The translations under genes and the position numbers were made by a program. Below are positions 26,755-34,763 of a stretch of 64,000 bases of DNA, in pieces. The stretch's first letter is position 1, and each line of letters starts with the position of its first letter. Source of the stretch: Bacteroidota bacterium (GTDB lineage: Bacteria > Bacteroidota > Bacteroidia > Chitinophagales > Chitinophagaceae); NCBI GenBank assembly GCA_030706605.1, contig JAUZOE010000009.1:62001-126000 (forward strand), written 5' to 3'. The notes under the pieces were generated by a model, which was given only the letters and a program-made list of their open reading frames with translations, had not been told where the DNA came from and ran no database searches.

Positions 26755-27960
26755 ATGCTAAAAATAGGATTAATAAGAGAAGGGAAAACCCCGGCAGATA
26801 ACCGGGTGGCGCTAACACCAGAACAGTGTAAGTGGATACAAAAAAATAAAAATATTTCAATAACCGTTCAGCATAGTGATAGCCGTTGTTACAAAGACAG
26901 TGAATATAGTAATGCGGGCATCGAAGTAAAAGATGATGTAACTGATTGCGATGTATTATTGGGTATAAAAGAAGTCCCTATTGATCAATTGATAGCCGAA
27001 AAAACCTATTTCTTCTTTTCTCATACCCGGAAATTACAATCCTATAATCAAAAACTTTTGCAAGCCATCCTTGATAAAAAAATTACCCTTATTGATTATG
27101 AATGTCTTGAGCATGAAGATGGAACCAGGCTGATTGGATTTGGTTTTTTTGCAGGCGTGGTAGGGGCTCACAATGGCATGATGGCCTATGGAAACCGTAC
27201 CGGGAAATATTTTTTAAACAGAGTGTACAAAAAAAGAAATTTCCAGGAACTGATTCATACTTATTTTGGATTGAAACTACCTCCGGTAAAGATTATTGTA
27301 ACAGGAAGCGGCCGCGTAGCACACGGCATTATCGAAATAATGAATCTTATGGAAATTCATGAAGCAGAGATAGATGAATATAAAACCACTAAATTCTCGT
27401 ACCCCGTTTACCTTCATTTAAAAGGTATCAACCTTTATATTAATAAAATTACCGGCAAGTATGACAGGAACGAATTTCACCTGTTCCCTGAAAGATATAC
27501 CTGTCTTTTTCAGGATTATATTTCCGAAACAGATATTTTGCTGAATGGAGTATATTGGGAAGAAAAAACACCCCGTCTTTTTGAAATGGATGATATGAAA
27601 AAAGACAATTTTAGAATAACGACGATTGCTGATATTTCTGATGACCTGAATGGTTCTGTTCCATGTAATATGGGCGAAACGACAATAGAAGACCCGGTGT
27701 ATGGTGTGGATAAATTAACCGGCACTATTACCCCACCCTACCTTCCCGGCTCGGTTGATGTTATGGCTGTAGGCAATTTGCCCAATGAATTGCCCAGGGA
27801 TGCTTCAAGATATTTTGGTGAACAACTGATAAAATTCATCCTGGATGATTTAATTATTGGAAATTCAAAACTATTGGAACAGGCAACTATTGCCAAAGAA
27901 GGAAAATTAACCAAACGCTTCTCCTATATGGAATCCTATTCTGGAAAAGGCAAGGGGTAA
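26755..27960 (+). CDS. Saccharopine/alanine-dehydrogenase-like NAD(P)-dependent enzyme
   Basis: A 401-residue protein from the ATG at 26755. The frame extends to a GTG at 26542, but the extra 71 residues are unlike the family. The start MLKIGLIREGKTPADNRVALTP has the form of alanine dehydrogenase and saccharopine dehydrogenase N-termini. FFSHTRKLQ and LIDYECLEHEDGTRLIGFG follow. A nucleotide-binding PVKIIVTGSGRVAHGIIEIM lies near 180-200, and the C-terminal EDPVYGVDKLTG is typical of lysine-forming saccharopine dehydrogenases. The reaction is probably oxidative cleavage or formation of a secondary amine with NAD(P). The exact substrate is unknown. Confidence 0.7.
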   Translation: MLKIGLIREGKTPADNRVALTPEQCKWIQKNKNISITVQHSDSRCYKDSEYSNAGIEVKDDVTDCDVLLGIKEVPIDQLIAEKTYFFFSHTRKLQSYNQKLLQAILDKKITLIDYECLEHEDGTRLIGFGFFAGVVGAHNGMMAYGNRTGKYFLNRVYKKRNFQELIHTYFGLKLPPVKIIVTGSGRVAHGIIEIMNLMEIHEAEIDEYKTTKFSYPVYLHLKGINLYINKITGKYDRNEFHLFPERYTCLFQDYISETDILLNGVYWEEKTPRLFEMDDMKKDNFRITTIADISDDLNGSVPCNMGETTIEDPVYGVDKLTGTITPPYLPGSVDVMAVGNLPNELPRDASRYFGEQLIKFILDDLIIGNSKLLEQATIAKEGKLTKRFSYMESYSGKGKG

Positions 27961-28018
27961 ATGGAAAATTATTTATTTGAATTCCGGCTATTACACCCGC
28001 AAACTTCAAAATAAGATC

Positions 28019-28750
28019 TCATCTTTTATGAGCTACATAATAATTACTCATTATCTCATGGATTTTGTCTTTTAGCTGTGTAACATCTTCTTCCGCATTT
28101 ATTGCTACAGGAGGCAAAAAATGCATTTCCATTTTTGAAGGCCAGAAATAAAATAATTTTCCAGGAGGCAACACTTTCCTGGTATTAAATATCAACGCGG
28201 GCAAAATAGAAACCCTGGTTTCTATCGCCAATTTAAACGCGCCATCATGAAATTCCTTTAATGGCAGTTCTGTTTTGTTACGGGTGCCTTCAGGATAAAT
28301 GCACATATGCATACCAAGATCTAAAACGTTTTTCATTTTCCTGAAACTATCTTTCCTGCTGTTCTTGTCTTTCCTGTCAACCAACACAGCGCCTCTTTTA
28401 TAAATTGGGCCAAACAGTGGGATTTTTGCCATTTCTGACTTAGCAATTGTTTTATTAGCTCCGGGAATAAAAGGAGTAGTTACCGGAACGTCCATGAATG
28501 AATTGTGATTACAGGTTATAATATATTTTTCGCCTGGCTTAAAATTATTTTTTCCAACAATTTTTAAACCGCAACCCGTAAAAAAGAAAAATACCCTCAT
28601 CCATACTTTAGAAATAATTCTGAAAACCCTGGTGCGTTTTGGCTCATCAATAATACCTATCACCCACATCAGCAATGCCACAGGAAGCAACGTGATTATA
28701 AATATGATGAGCGCCCAAGAGGCGAATATTTTTGCCAAAATATTTTTCAA
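28019..28750 (-). CDS. plsC: 1-acyl-sn-glycerol-3-phosphate acyltransferase
   Basis: A 243-residue PlsC-like enzyme. An N-terminal membrane helix covers about residues 9-32. The catalytic NHNSFMD (HX4D) motif lies near 82-88, a KRGAVLVDR segment near 118-126, and the glycerol-phosphate-binding YPEGTRNKTELPLKEFHDGA near 153-172. It adds the second acyl chain to lysophosphatidic acid to make phosphatidic acid at the inner membrane. Proteins of this family can also make acylated ornithine lipids. It follows ung by 23 bases on the same strand. Confidence 0.88.
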   Translation of the reverse strand: MKNILAKIFASWALIIFIITLLPVALLMWVIGIIDEPKRTRVFRIISKVWMRVFFFFTGCGLKIVGKNNFKPGEKYIITCNHNSFMDVPVTTPFIPGANKTIAKSEMAKIPLFGPIYKRGAVLVDRKDKNSRKDSFRKMKNVLDLGMHMCIYPEGTRNKTELPLKEFHDGAFKLAIETRVSILPALIFNTRKVLPPGKLFYFWPSKMEMHFLPPVAINAEEDVTQLKDKIHEIMSNYYVAHKR

Positions 28751-28773
28751 AAGATAATTTTTTTAAATGAATT

Positions 28774-29445
28774 CTAAAGCTTCCAGTCTATGGGCGCTTT
28801 GTTTTGTTTCATGAGCAATTCATTGGTTTTGGAAAAATGTTTACAACCAAAAAATCCTTTGTCAGCACTAAAAGGTGAAGGATGCGCTGCTTTAAGAACG
28901 TAATGCTTTGTTTCATCAATTAATGACTGTTTTTCCTGGGCAAATTTACCCCAAAGCAAAAAAACAATCCCTTCTTTTTGTTCTGAAATTTTTCTTATTA
29001 CACTATCTGTAAACCGGAGCCAGCCAATTTGACTATGGCTGCCGGGCTCATTTTGCCTTACCGTTAAAGAAGCATTTAATAAGAGAACTCCCTGGGAAGC
29101 CCATTTTTCAAGATTCCCATTCCCGGGAATTTCTAATCCCAGGTCGTTTTTCAACTCTTTAAAAATATTAAGTAGCGAGGGCGGTTTGGGTACACCCTCC
29201 GGAACAGAAAAACTTAAACCATGTGCCTGCCCACGGTTGTGATAAGGATCCTGTCCAAGAATAACAACTTTTAAATTGGCAAAAGGCGTCTTTTCAAAAG
29301 CATTAAAAATTAATGGACCGGGGGGATATATAATTTTTCCAGAAGCCTTTTCAGCTTTCAGAAAAGTAATAATGTGCTGAAAATAAACTTTTTCAAATTC
29401 TTCTCTTAAAACTTCTTTCCAGCTTTCTTCTATCCGGACATTCAT
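28774..29445 (-). CDS. ung: Uracil-DNA glycosylase
   Basis: A 223-residue family 1 Ung. Motif A is [20 protein letters not shown] near residues 62-81, where the Asp of QDPY activates water. The uracil-binding [10 protein letters not shown] lies near 120-130. The DNA-intercalating loop [13 protein letters not shown] lies near 187-199, with the catalytic His. It removes uracil from DNA in base excision repair. It lies downstream of tRNA-Arg on the same strand and may share its transcript. Confidence 0.95.
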   Translation of the reverse strand: MNVRIEESWKEVLREEFEKVYFQHIITFLKAEKASGKIIYPPGPLIFNAFEKTPFANLKVVILGQDPYHNRGQAHGLSFSVPEGVPKPPSLLNIFKELKNDLGLEIPGNGNLEKWASQGVLLLNASLTVRQNEPGSHSQIGWLRFTDSVIRKISEQKEGIVFLLWGKFAQEKQSLIDETKHYVLKAAHPSPFSADKGFFGCKHFSKTNELLMKQNKAPIDWKL

Positions 29446-29494
29446 GGAGAGGAATTTTGCTTATTTCTTAATTTTTGTTTTTAATTCCTGGTAG

Positions 29495-29567
29495 TGACCC
29501 CGACACGATTCGAACGTGTGACCCACAGCTTAGAAGGCTGTTGCTCTATCCACTGAGCTACGGGGCC
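29495..29567 (-). tRNA. tRNA-Arg (anticodon TCT)
   Basis: The 73-base minus-strand gene begins GGCCCCGTAGCTCAGTGGAT. The anticodon stem ACAGC/GCTGT encloses CTTCTAA, giving anticodon TCT. The T-arm loop is CGTTCGAATCG and the acceptor ends CGGGGTC plus discriminator A. CCA is not encoded. A good promoter lies about 90 bases upstream. Confidence 0.95.
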
Positions 29568-29657
29568 TGTTATAAAAAAAGAAATTTAAAACTTAATCAT
29601 CCTTTTGGCTTCTCTCATTTGATTTCACTGCATTGACAATAAGAGAAAAAATTTTTG

Positions 29658-29688
29658 CAAATATAGTCGAATTGTACTCCGGGTCAAA
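29658..29688 (-). promoter_or_regulatory. Promoter for tRNA-Arg
   Basis: On the minus strand TTTG (29688-29685) precedes TATATTTG (29665-29658) by exactly 19 bases, a full match to the Bacteroidota consensus. It drives tRNA-Arg and possibly ung-plsC behind it. Confidence 0.75.
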
Positions 29689-29831
29689 AATAGCCTTTAC
29701 TAATTTAAAAAATGAAAGGAAATTCTCAGATTATTATTTGGGCAGCCACATATGAGTATTGAAATATAAACCCAATGATGTCGATTTGGTAAAAAAGCCA
29801 GTTCAAAACAATTAAAATTAAAAAAATATTT

Positions 29832-29859
29832 TTTGATTAAAAGTCAAATCATACATTTG
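29832..29859 (+). promoter_or_regulatory. Promoter for tRNA-Ser
   Basis: TTTG (29832-29835) and TACATTTG (29852-29859) are separated by 16 bases. The -7 box ends only four bases before the mature tRNA 5' end, so transcription would start almost at the mature end. Confidence 0.65.
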
Positions 29860-29863
29860 CGCC

Positions 29864-29948
29864 GGAGAGATGGCAGAGCGGTCTAATGCGGCGGTCTTGA
29901 AAACCGTTGAGGGTCACACCTCCGGGGGTTCGAATCCCTCTCTCTCCG
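29864..29948 (+). tRNA. tRNA-Ser (anticodon TGA)
   Basis: An 85-base class II tRNA. The acceptor GGAGAGA pairs with TCTCTCC, with discriminator G. The anticodon loop is CTTGAAA with anticodon TGA (codon TCA). There is a long variable arm and a GGTTCGAATCC T-loop. CCA is not encoded. Confidence 0.95.
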
Positions 29949-29965
29949 CAGAAAAATTTATTTAA

Positions 29966-30008
29966 AATAAGAACTCCTGTAAATCAAGTATTTACAGGAG
30001 TTCTTATT
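29966..30008 (+). terminator. Long perfect hairpin after tRNA-Ser
   Basis: A 19-base perfect inverted repeat (29966-29984 with 29990-30008) with a 5-base loop follows tRNA-Ser by 17 bases. The stem bottom is A/T, so T residues lie at its 3' foot. It is the likely terminator, and the stem is longer than needed. Confidence 0.8.
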
Positions 30009-30669
30009 TTCAGGATTACCCATATTTACCTCCATTTTTTCCAAAAGTTAGTGGAGCCATTATACACTTTATACAACCTCAAGCAATTTTACATCAATCC
30101 CTACTTATTGGCATTTTATAAAAATACTAATCATACCCAATCAATATATAAATTTTATATTAATAGTATTATTTTTTAATAATTAAAGCCAAAGAAAAAA
30201 GAATAATGGAAGATTATTCAATTCATTGTAAACCATACAAAAGCATTTGAAGAACTGATTTGTCAGATAGCCATTATTGAAAACCGGGAATGCAAATTAT
30301 TGCTCCTTTAATCCAATTGAGAAAATTGTTGAACTCTATGCGGACTTGCAAAGAGTTAAATATAAACACTTTCATAACTATTATACATAGAGAATACTTT
30401 TTCAATAGCATCACAAGTCATAATGAAAAGAATTGAATTTTGCAGAAATATTTTCACTGAGAATGAATAATATTAATTCAATTTCGATAAATATCCCAAG
30501 ATTGCTTTCAAGCAAAAAAGTCGAATGGGGGATTAGTAGACACAGCAGACCCAATCGCAAGGATGTGCAGATTCGATTCCTTTCCCGAATAACTATTTAA
30601 AAATAAGAGCATTTACTTTTAATTGAAAAACCAGTTTGTATTCTAATTAATAACCATATAAAATGCAAA
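30009..30669. other. Non-coding stretch with a decayed tRNA-Leu
   Basis: No convincing gene. The plus-strand 90-codon frame that begins inside tRNA-Ser has no protein-like features. From 30180 the sequence looks like eroded coding DNA with many stops. A tRNA-Leu pseudogene lies at 30520-30594. Confidence 0.55.
30520..30594 (+). pseudogene. tRNA-Leu pseudogene
   Basis: This plus-strand stretch follows the intact tRNA-Leu of this window piece by piece. ATTAGTAGACACAGCAGAC corresponds to ATTGGTAGACGCAGCAGAC, and TCGCAAGGATGTGC is identical. GATTCGATTCC corresponds to GGTTCGATTCC. About 10-12 bases covering the 3' half of the anticodon loop and stem are missing, and the acceptor stem no longer pairs. 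It cannot make a working tRNA. It points to an old duplication or integration event near here. Confidence 0.7.
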
Positions 30670-31764
30670 TTAGTGATACATTGAATAAATAATTCGAAGA
30701 TCCAGGAAATCAGCAATCTGACGATGTGCAGACAAATTGATACCTGCCATCCAATTTTTATTGAACTTATAGTACAATCCCCATCGGTGATAAATGCGGT
30801 CAATATAGGGATTTTGATTAAATACATAAACGCCGATTTGCTGGCTAAAATTAAATTTTTTGAAAATAAATTCATGTCCCAGCAATACACCGGCACGGTT
30901 ATAATCTAAATTTGATCTTCCATTTATTTCCAATGTTTTCTTCACGCCCAGATCCGCCACCCATTCCAGGCCAAAATTAACGGTATTAAAAAAACCTATT
31001 TTCCGGTTCGCCTGTAATGCAAATCCATAAACCCAATAAAAATGGTCTTTATCCAATGAAATTGTTTTGTAAGATCCAAATGGCATTAGATCAAATCTCC
31101 AAACAAACTTTTCAGAAGGTATAATATTTTTAATTTTTACCTTATTTAAATCATAAACAATTCCTAAGGATGCGGTAGGAAAATTAATGCCATAATTAGG
31201 ATGGTAAAAGCTACCGTTTGAGTTATGATTAAACATGGCATCAAAATCCAGGCGAAGCTTTTTACCGGCTTTTATAGATGTATTAAAACCAAGACACAAA
31301 TACGGGTTAATATATAAACTATAGGAATAGTTTTGATTGTTCGTTATCTTATTATATGGGTTACTGTTATAACTCAACCCGGCTTTTGCTACCAGCCCAA
31401 GCATAAATTTTTTATTATTGATTAAATATGGTTCAATAAAATAAGAACTATAAAAGGCGTTTCCTAAAAAGCCTTTGCTAAAATTGTAGTAAGCCAAAGT
31501 AAAACCTGAATTAAAATATTTTCGCGCATAATGCTTTGCCTCTTCATCGAGTCGTATTCTATTTAGCTTAATCTCTACCCCGGCTAAAACTGTGCCGGCA
31601 GTATTTTTAACTTGTATATCGTGGGCAAATACAAAACCATAGACAGGGCTTGCAGAAATGGTAAAATGAGTTATTTTCTTTTCTGCTAAATCACTACTTT
31701 GAGACAAAGGTTTTTTAATAAGAAAAAAAGTAAGAAAAAATAATATGCCTATATTTTTTTTCAA
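30670..31764 (-). CDS. PagL-like acyloxyacyl hydrolase (lipid A 3-O-deacylase family)
   Basis: A 364-residue outer-membrane protein with a signal peptide (about 1-21, ending PLSQ) and alternating barrel-like strands. The segment FNHNSNGSFYHPNYGINFPT near residues 187-206 carries the PagL-type His-x-Ser catalytic pair (HNSN) and the downstream PN. Family knowledge: PagL removes the 3-O-linked acyl chain of lipid A at the outer membrane, altering host recognition and permeability. The protein is longer than PagL itself (about 170-190), as Bacteroidota members commonly are. The C-terminus ends in a barrel-like DLRIIYSMYH. Confidence 0.75.
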   Translation of the reverse strand: MKKNIGILFFLTFFLIKKPLSQSSDLAEKKITHFTISASPVYGFVFAHDIQVKNTAGTVLAGVEIKLNRIRLDEEAKHYARKYFNSGFTLAYYNFSKGFLGNAFYSSYFIEPYLINNKKFMLGLVAKAGLSYNSNPYNKITNNQNYSYSLYINPYLCLGFNTSIKAGKKLRLDFDAMFNHNSNGSFYHPNYGINFPTASLGIVYDLNKVKIKNIIPSEKFVWRFDLMPFGSYKTISLDKDHFYWVYGFALQANRKIGFFNTVNFGLEWVADLGVKKTLEINGRSNLDYNRAGVLLGHEFIFKKFNFSQQIGVYVFNQNPYIDRIYHRWGLYYKFNKNWMAGINLSAHRQIADFLDLRIIYSMYH

Positions 31765-32176
31765 TGCCAGGGCTTATGAGGTTTATTTTTGATTGCAAGA
31801 AAATAATAAACACAGTAAATAGTCATCGTCGAAAAGAACAGTTCAATTAAGTAATTTAAATATCACAATGCTGATAATTGTTTTCATGGTTTTTGTTTAT
31901 AGATAAATGTTTACCTGCGGAGAGTAATTTACTTACTTCTGCAGGTATAAAAATTTTACAAAATAAAACTACTAATCTATAAAAGGAAAACTAATGACTT
32001 TAATCATTATCGGAAATGATTGTGATTCTGACCATGATTTCATTCAGCTATCGTCATCTAACAAAACACATTCCTTTTTAATCCGCAATTTTGATGACCA
32101 GAGTCATAAAAACTTGCGGCTTACTCTATTAACTTTAAACTGGAAATAATTAAATTCAAACGTATATTGAAAAACA
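31765..32176. other. Regulatory-looking intergenic region upstream of cysQ
   Basis: These 412 bases separate the divergent PagL-like and cysQ genes. They are unusually rich in short palindromes. AATCATT/AATGATT occupies 32002-32021, TGACCATGATTT starts at 32029, and the perfect ATGAC-CAGA-GTCAT lies at 32094-32107. No open frame looks real. Confidence 0.55.
32094..32107. promoter_or_regulatory. CRP/FNR-like palindrome upstream of cysQ
   Basis: ATGAC-CAGA-GTCAT is a perfect 5-4-5 palindrome. Half-site and spacing (TGAC-N4-GTCA) resemble CRP/FNR-family sites such as TTGAT-N4-ATCAA. It lies about 70 bases before the cysQ start. Confidence 0.5.
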
Positions 32177-32953
32177 ATGGACCTTAACGAATTGATTCAA
32201 ATAGCGCAAAAGGCTGCAATTGATGCAGGAAAATCAATAATAGAAATATACGATTCAGGAAAATTTGAAACAGAAATAAAGAATAATACTTCTCCGATTA
32301 CGAGGGCTGATAAATGTGCTCATGAGATTATTACTAACTGTTTAAACCAAACCCGTTTACCAATTCTTTCCGAGGAAGGTATGAAAGTTAATTTTGAAGA
32401 AAGGAAATCATGGGAAGATTTCTGGCTGATAGATCCGCTTGACGGGACTAAAGAGTTCATCAATAAAAATGGTGAGTTCACGGTAAATATAGCCTTAATG
32501 AAACATAATGTTCCCATAGCAGGTGTGATTTACAGGCCATGTACAAAAACTTTGTATACAGGCTCTTCAGAAAAAGGTATTTATAAAACGGAAGACAAAA
32601 ATATAATTGAAATTTTACCCCTAAAAAAGAGGAAGACTTTTAATGAATTGTTGGGAAAGGAAAGTGTAAGAATAGTTGCTTCAAGGTCGCACCCTTCCAC
32701 AGAAACACAGTCTTTTACAGCGCTTTTTAAAAAAGTTGAATTAATGGCAATGGGGAGTTCGCTGAAATTTATACTGCTTCTTGAAAACAAGGCCGACATT
32801 TATCCAAGATTTGGAACTACTATGGAATGGGATACTGCCGCAGCTCATGCTATTTTAAACGCTTCTAACCGGGGCGTATACCAAACGGATTTAACATCCG
32901 AACTCACTTATAATAAATCTGACCTCAGGAATCCTTTTTTTATTGCTTTTTAA
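32177..32953 (+). CDS. cysQ: 3'(2'),5'-bisphosphate nucleotidase CysQ
   Basis: A 258-residue enzyme of the inositol monophosphatase superfamily. Metal-binding motifs are intact: ILSEEG near residues 61-66, IDPLDGTKEFINKNGEF near 84-101, and the C-terminal WDTAAAHAILNAS near 215-227. It hydrolyses PAP to AMP, removing a by-product of sulfate assimilation that inhibits RNA-degrading enzymes. It is transcribed from a palindrome-rich intergenic region that resembles the start regions of the neighbouring survival genes. Confidence 0.9.
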   Translation: MDLNELIQIAQKAAIDAGKSIIEIYDSGKFETEIKNNTSPITRADKCAHEIITNCLNQTRLPILSEEGMKVNFEERKSWEDFWLIDPLDGTKEFINKNGEFTVNIALMKHNVPIAGVIYRPCTKTLYTGSSEKGIYKTEDKNIIEILPLKKRKTFNELLGKESVRIVASRSHPSTETQSFTALFKKVELMAMGSSLKFILLLENKADIYPRFGTTMEWDTAAAHAILNASNRGVYQTDLTSELTYNKSDLRNPFFIAF

Positions 32954-33011
32954 TTAAAATAAAATTTATTCTTTCATAAATAGCCTGCTCATTTAAAGGC
33001 ATTCCAGGGTA

Positions 33012-33042
33012 TGACTATCACCTGTTTTACTGTCCAAAATCA
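33012..33042 (+). promoter_or_regulatory. Paired CRP/FNR-like boxes upstream of the kinase genes
   Basis: TGAC-TATC-ACCT (33012-33023, half-conserved) and TGTC-CAAA-ATCA (33031-33042) lie 19 bases apart centre to centre, about 107 bases before the P-loop kinase gene. They are counterparts of the boxes at 34683, 38322 and 54662-54695. Confidence 0.45.
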
Positions 33043-33148
33043 TTGTATTATACAGCCTGATGATGTTCCTTTAAATAATGAAAGAAACATAAAGGATGGT
33101 GAATAAAAATAATTTTATCAGGAAGCGATAAAAAATAAATAATGTAAA

Positions 33149-33646
33149 ATGGTGGTAATAGTATTTGGTTTACCTGGTTCCGGCAAAAGCTATTTTGCTT
33201 CAAAACTTGCAAAAAAGATTAAGGCCGACTATGTAAACAGCGATCGGATAAGAAAAAAGATGTTTAAAAAGAGAACCTATTCTAAAGAGGAGAAAGAAGC
33301 CGTTTATCATAAAATGCTGGATATGATGAAAGAAGATGTGAATCAAAACAGGAACGTGATTTTGGATGCAACATTTCATACAAAAGAAACGAGGCAACCA
33401 TTTATGAAGGAAATGGAAAGAAAGGGAGGTATTTATTTCATAGAAATTACTGCCGCAGAAAATATAACCAGGGAGAGATTAAAAAGAGAAAGGCCCTACA
33501 GCGAGGCTGATTTTAAGGTTTATAAAATTATCAGCAGTAAAAATGAGCCGCTGATGGAACCGCACCTGGTATTGAATTCAACTAATAACAACATAAAAGA
33601 AATGCTTGAGAAGGCATGTGATTATCTGAAATGTAAAAATGACTAA
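33149..33646 (+). CDS. Small P-loop kinase (AAA_33 type)
   Basis: A 165-residue protein with Walker A GLPGSGKSYFASKLAKKI at residues 6-23. A DYVNSDRIRKKMF nucleotide-kinase-like motif follows near 27-39, then a Walker-B-like NVILDATFHTKETRQPF near 68-85 and a lid Arg stretch RERLKRERPYSEADF near 105-120. It resembles gluconate-kinase-like proteins of COG0645. In many bacteria that domain is fused to the APH-fold domain encoded by the next gene; here the two are separate and overlap by eight bases. The substrate is unknown. Confidence 0.75.
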   Translation: MVVIVFGLPGSGKSYFASKLAKKIKADYVNSDRIRKKMFKKRTYSKEEKEAVYHKMLDMMKEDVNQNRNVILDATFHTKETRQPFMKEMERKGGIYFIEITAAENITRERLKRERPYSEADFKVYKIISSKNEPLMEPHLVLNSTNNNIKEMLEKACDYLKCKND

Positions 33647-34661
33647 AGAACAGATAAACAGGCTGGTTTCTGATGGCGTATTTCCCGGTGATCCGGGAAA
33701 GCGCGAATTAATTGAAACACACATCTCATGGGTAATTGTGTGCCATCAATTCGTGTATAAAATCAAAAAACCGGTTCATTATTCATTTCTTGATTTTTCG
33801 ACCCTTAAAATGCGATGGCATTTTTGTAAAAGAGAAATTGAATTAAATAAAAGACTTGCAGAAAATATTTATCTCGATGTGCAACCTGTATATGAAAGCC
33901 AGGGAAATTTTATTTTAGGAGGAAAAAGTGGAATCATAACAGACTATGCAGTAAGAATGAAAAAAATGGATAGGGAAAAGCAAATGGATCAACTTCTGAT
34001 AAAGGGCAAGGTAGCAAAATCCGATATAAAAAACCTGGCTGAGAAAATAGCGGATTTCCACAGGCATACAGAAATAATTACCAAAAAAGATTTCCTTAAA
34101 ACCAAGCAGGATTTTAATGACCTGAAAGAAGAAAAAGAATTTTTGACTGATCAATTGGGCAGCAAGTACGGAGACATTATTGATCATGCAATAGACGTCT
34201 CAGATTCATTCATAGAAAAAAACAAAGAATTGCTTGCAGCAAGGCTTCGGGAAGGTTTTTACAGGGATTGCCACGGTGATTTACATTCAAGAAATATTTT
34301 CTTATTGCCTGCTCCTTTACCCTTTGATTGTATAGAATTCAATGATAATTTTAGGCAAATCGATGTATTGAACGAAGTTGCTTTTCTATGTATGGACCTG
34401 GATGCATTTGAAAGAAAAGACCTGTCAGATTTATTTATTGATTACTATAACCGGTTTTTTCCGGCGATAAAAACAAGTGATGACCGCACGCTCTTTATTT
34501 ATTATAAAAGTTATCGGGCAAACGTACGTGCAAAAGTAAACAGCCTGCGGGCTAAGTCAGCAGGGGATAAAGAAGAAAAGGCAAAAGCATTAACCCAGGC
34601 AAAAAAATACCTTCAATTAATGAATAACTATTTGCAATACATCATTTCTTACCCCCCATAA
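33639..34661 (+). CDS. APH-fold phosphotransferase-like protein (COG2187)
   Basis: A 340-residue protein. ETHISWVIVCHQFVYKIKKP near residues 25-44 contains the probable ATP-binding lysines, KRLAENIYLDVQPVY lies near 70-84, and the catalytic-loop-like HGDLHSRNIFLL near 214-225 is an APH/choline-kinase-type HGD motif. CIEFNDNFRQIDVLNEVAFL follows, with the metal-binding Glu/Asp. These are features of the COG2187 family. It overlaps the P-loop kinase gene and has a paralogue at 39435-40481. The substrate is unknown, and a role in small-molecule phosphorylation is inferred. Confidence 0.78.
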   Translation: MTKEQINRLVSDGVFPGDPGKRELIETHISWVIVCHQFVYKIKKPVHYSFLDFSTLKMRWHFCKREIELNKRLAENIYLDVQPVYESQGNFILGGKSGIITDYAVRMKKMDREKQMDQLLIKGKVAKSDIKNLAEKIADFHRHTEIITKKDFLKTKQDFNDLKEEKEFLTDQLGSKYGDIIDHAIDVSDSFIEKNKELLAARLREGFYRDCHGDLHSRNIFLLPAPLPFDCIEFNDNFRQIDVLNEVAFLCMDLDAFERKDLSDLFIDYYNRFFPAIKTSDDRTLFIYYKSYRANVRAKVNSLRAKSAGDKEEKAKALTQAKKYLQLMNNYLQYIISYPP

Positions 34662-34682
34662 AAGTTCTAGCCATTAAATTTG

Positions 34683-34716
34683 TGACTACTGTCAGTCAGT
34701 TCGCTGTCCAATGTCA
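34683..34716 (+). promoter_or_regulatory. Paired CRP/FNR-like boxes upstream of polX
   Basis: TGAC-TACT-GTCA (34683-34694) is a perfect palindrome. TGTC-CAAT-GTCA (34705-34716) follows at 22 bases centre to centre and overlaps the palindrome CCAATG-T-CATTGG (34708-34720). The second box lies 48 bases before the polX start. Confidence 0.55.
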
Positions 34717-34763
34717 TTGGTATTCAATTCTTCAATAATGTAATTTCAGTAAAAGAAAAAATT

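Noticed and set aside
29907-30179. 90-codon plus-strand frame starting inside tRNA-Ser
   Set aside because: The first codons are tRNA sequence (a common artefact) and the rest crosses the terminator hairpin.
31913-31944. Imperfect hairpin between the PagL-like gene and cysQ
   Set aside because: It needs several G-T pairs and has no T tract on either side, so I did not call it a terminator.
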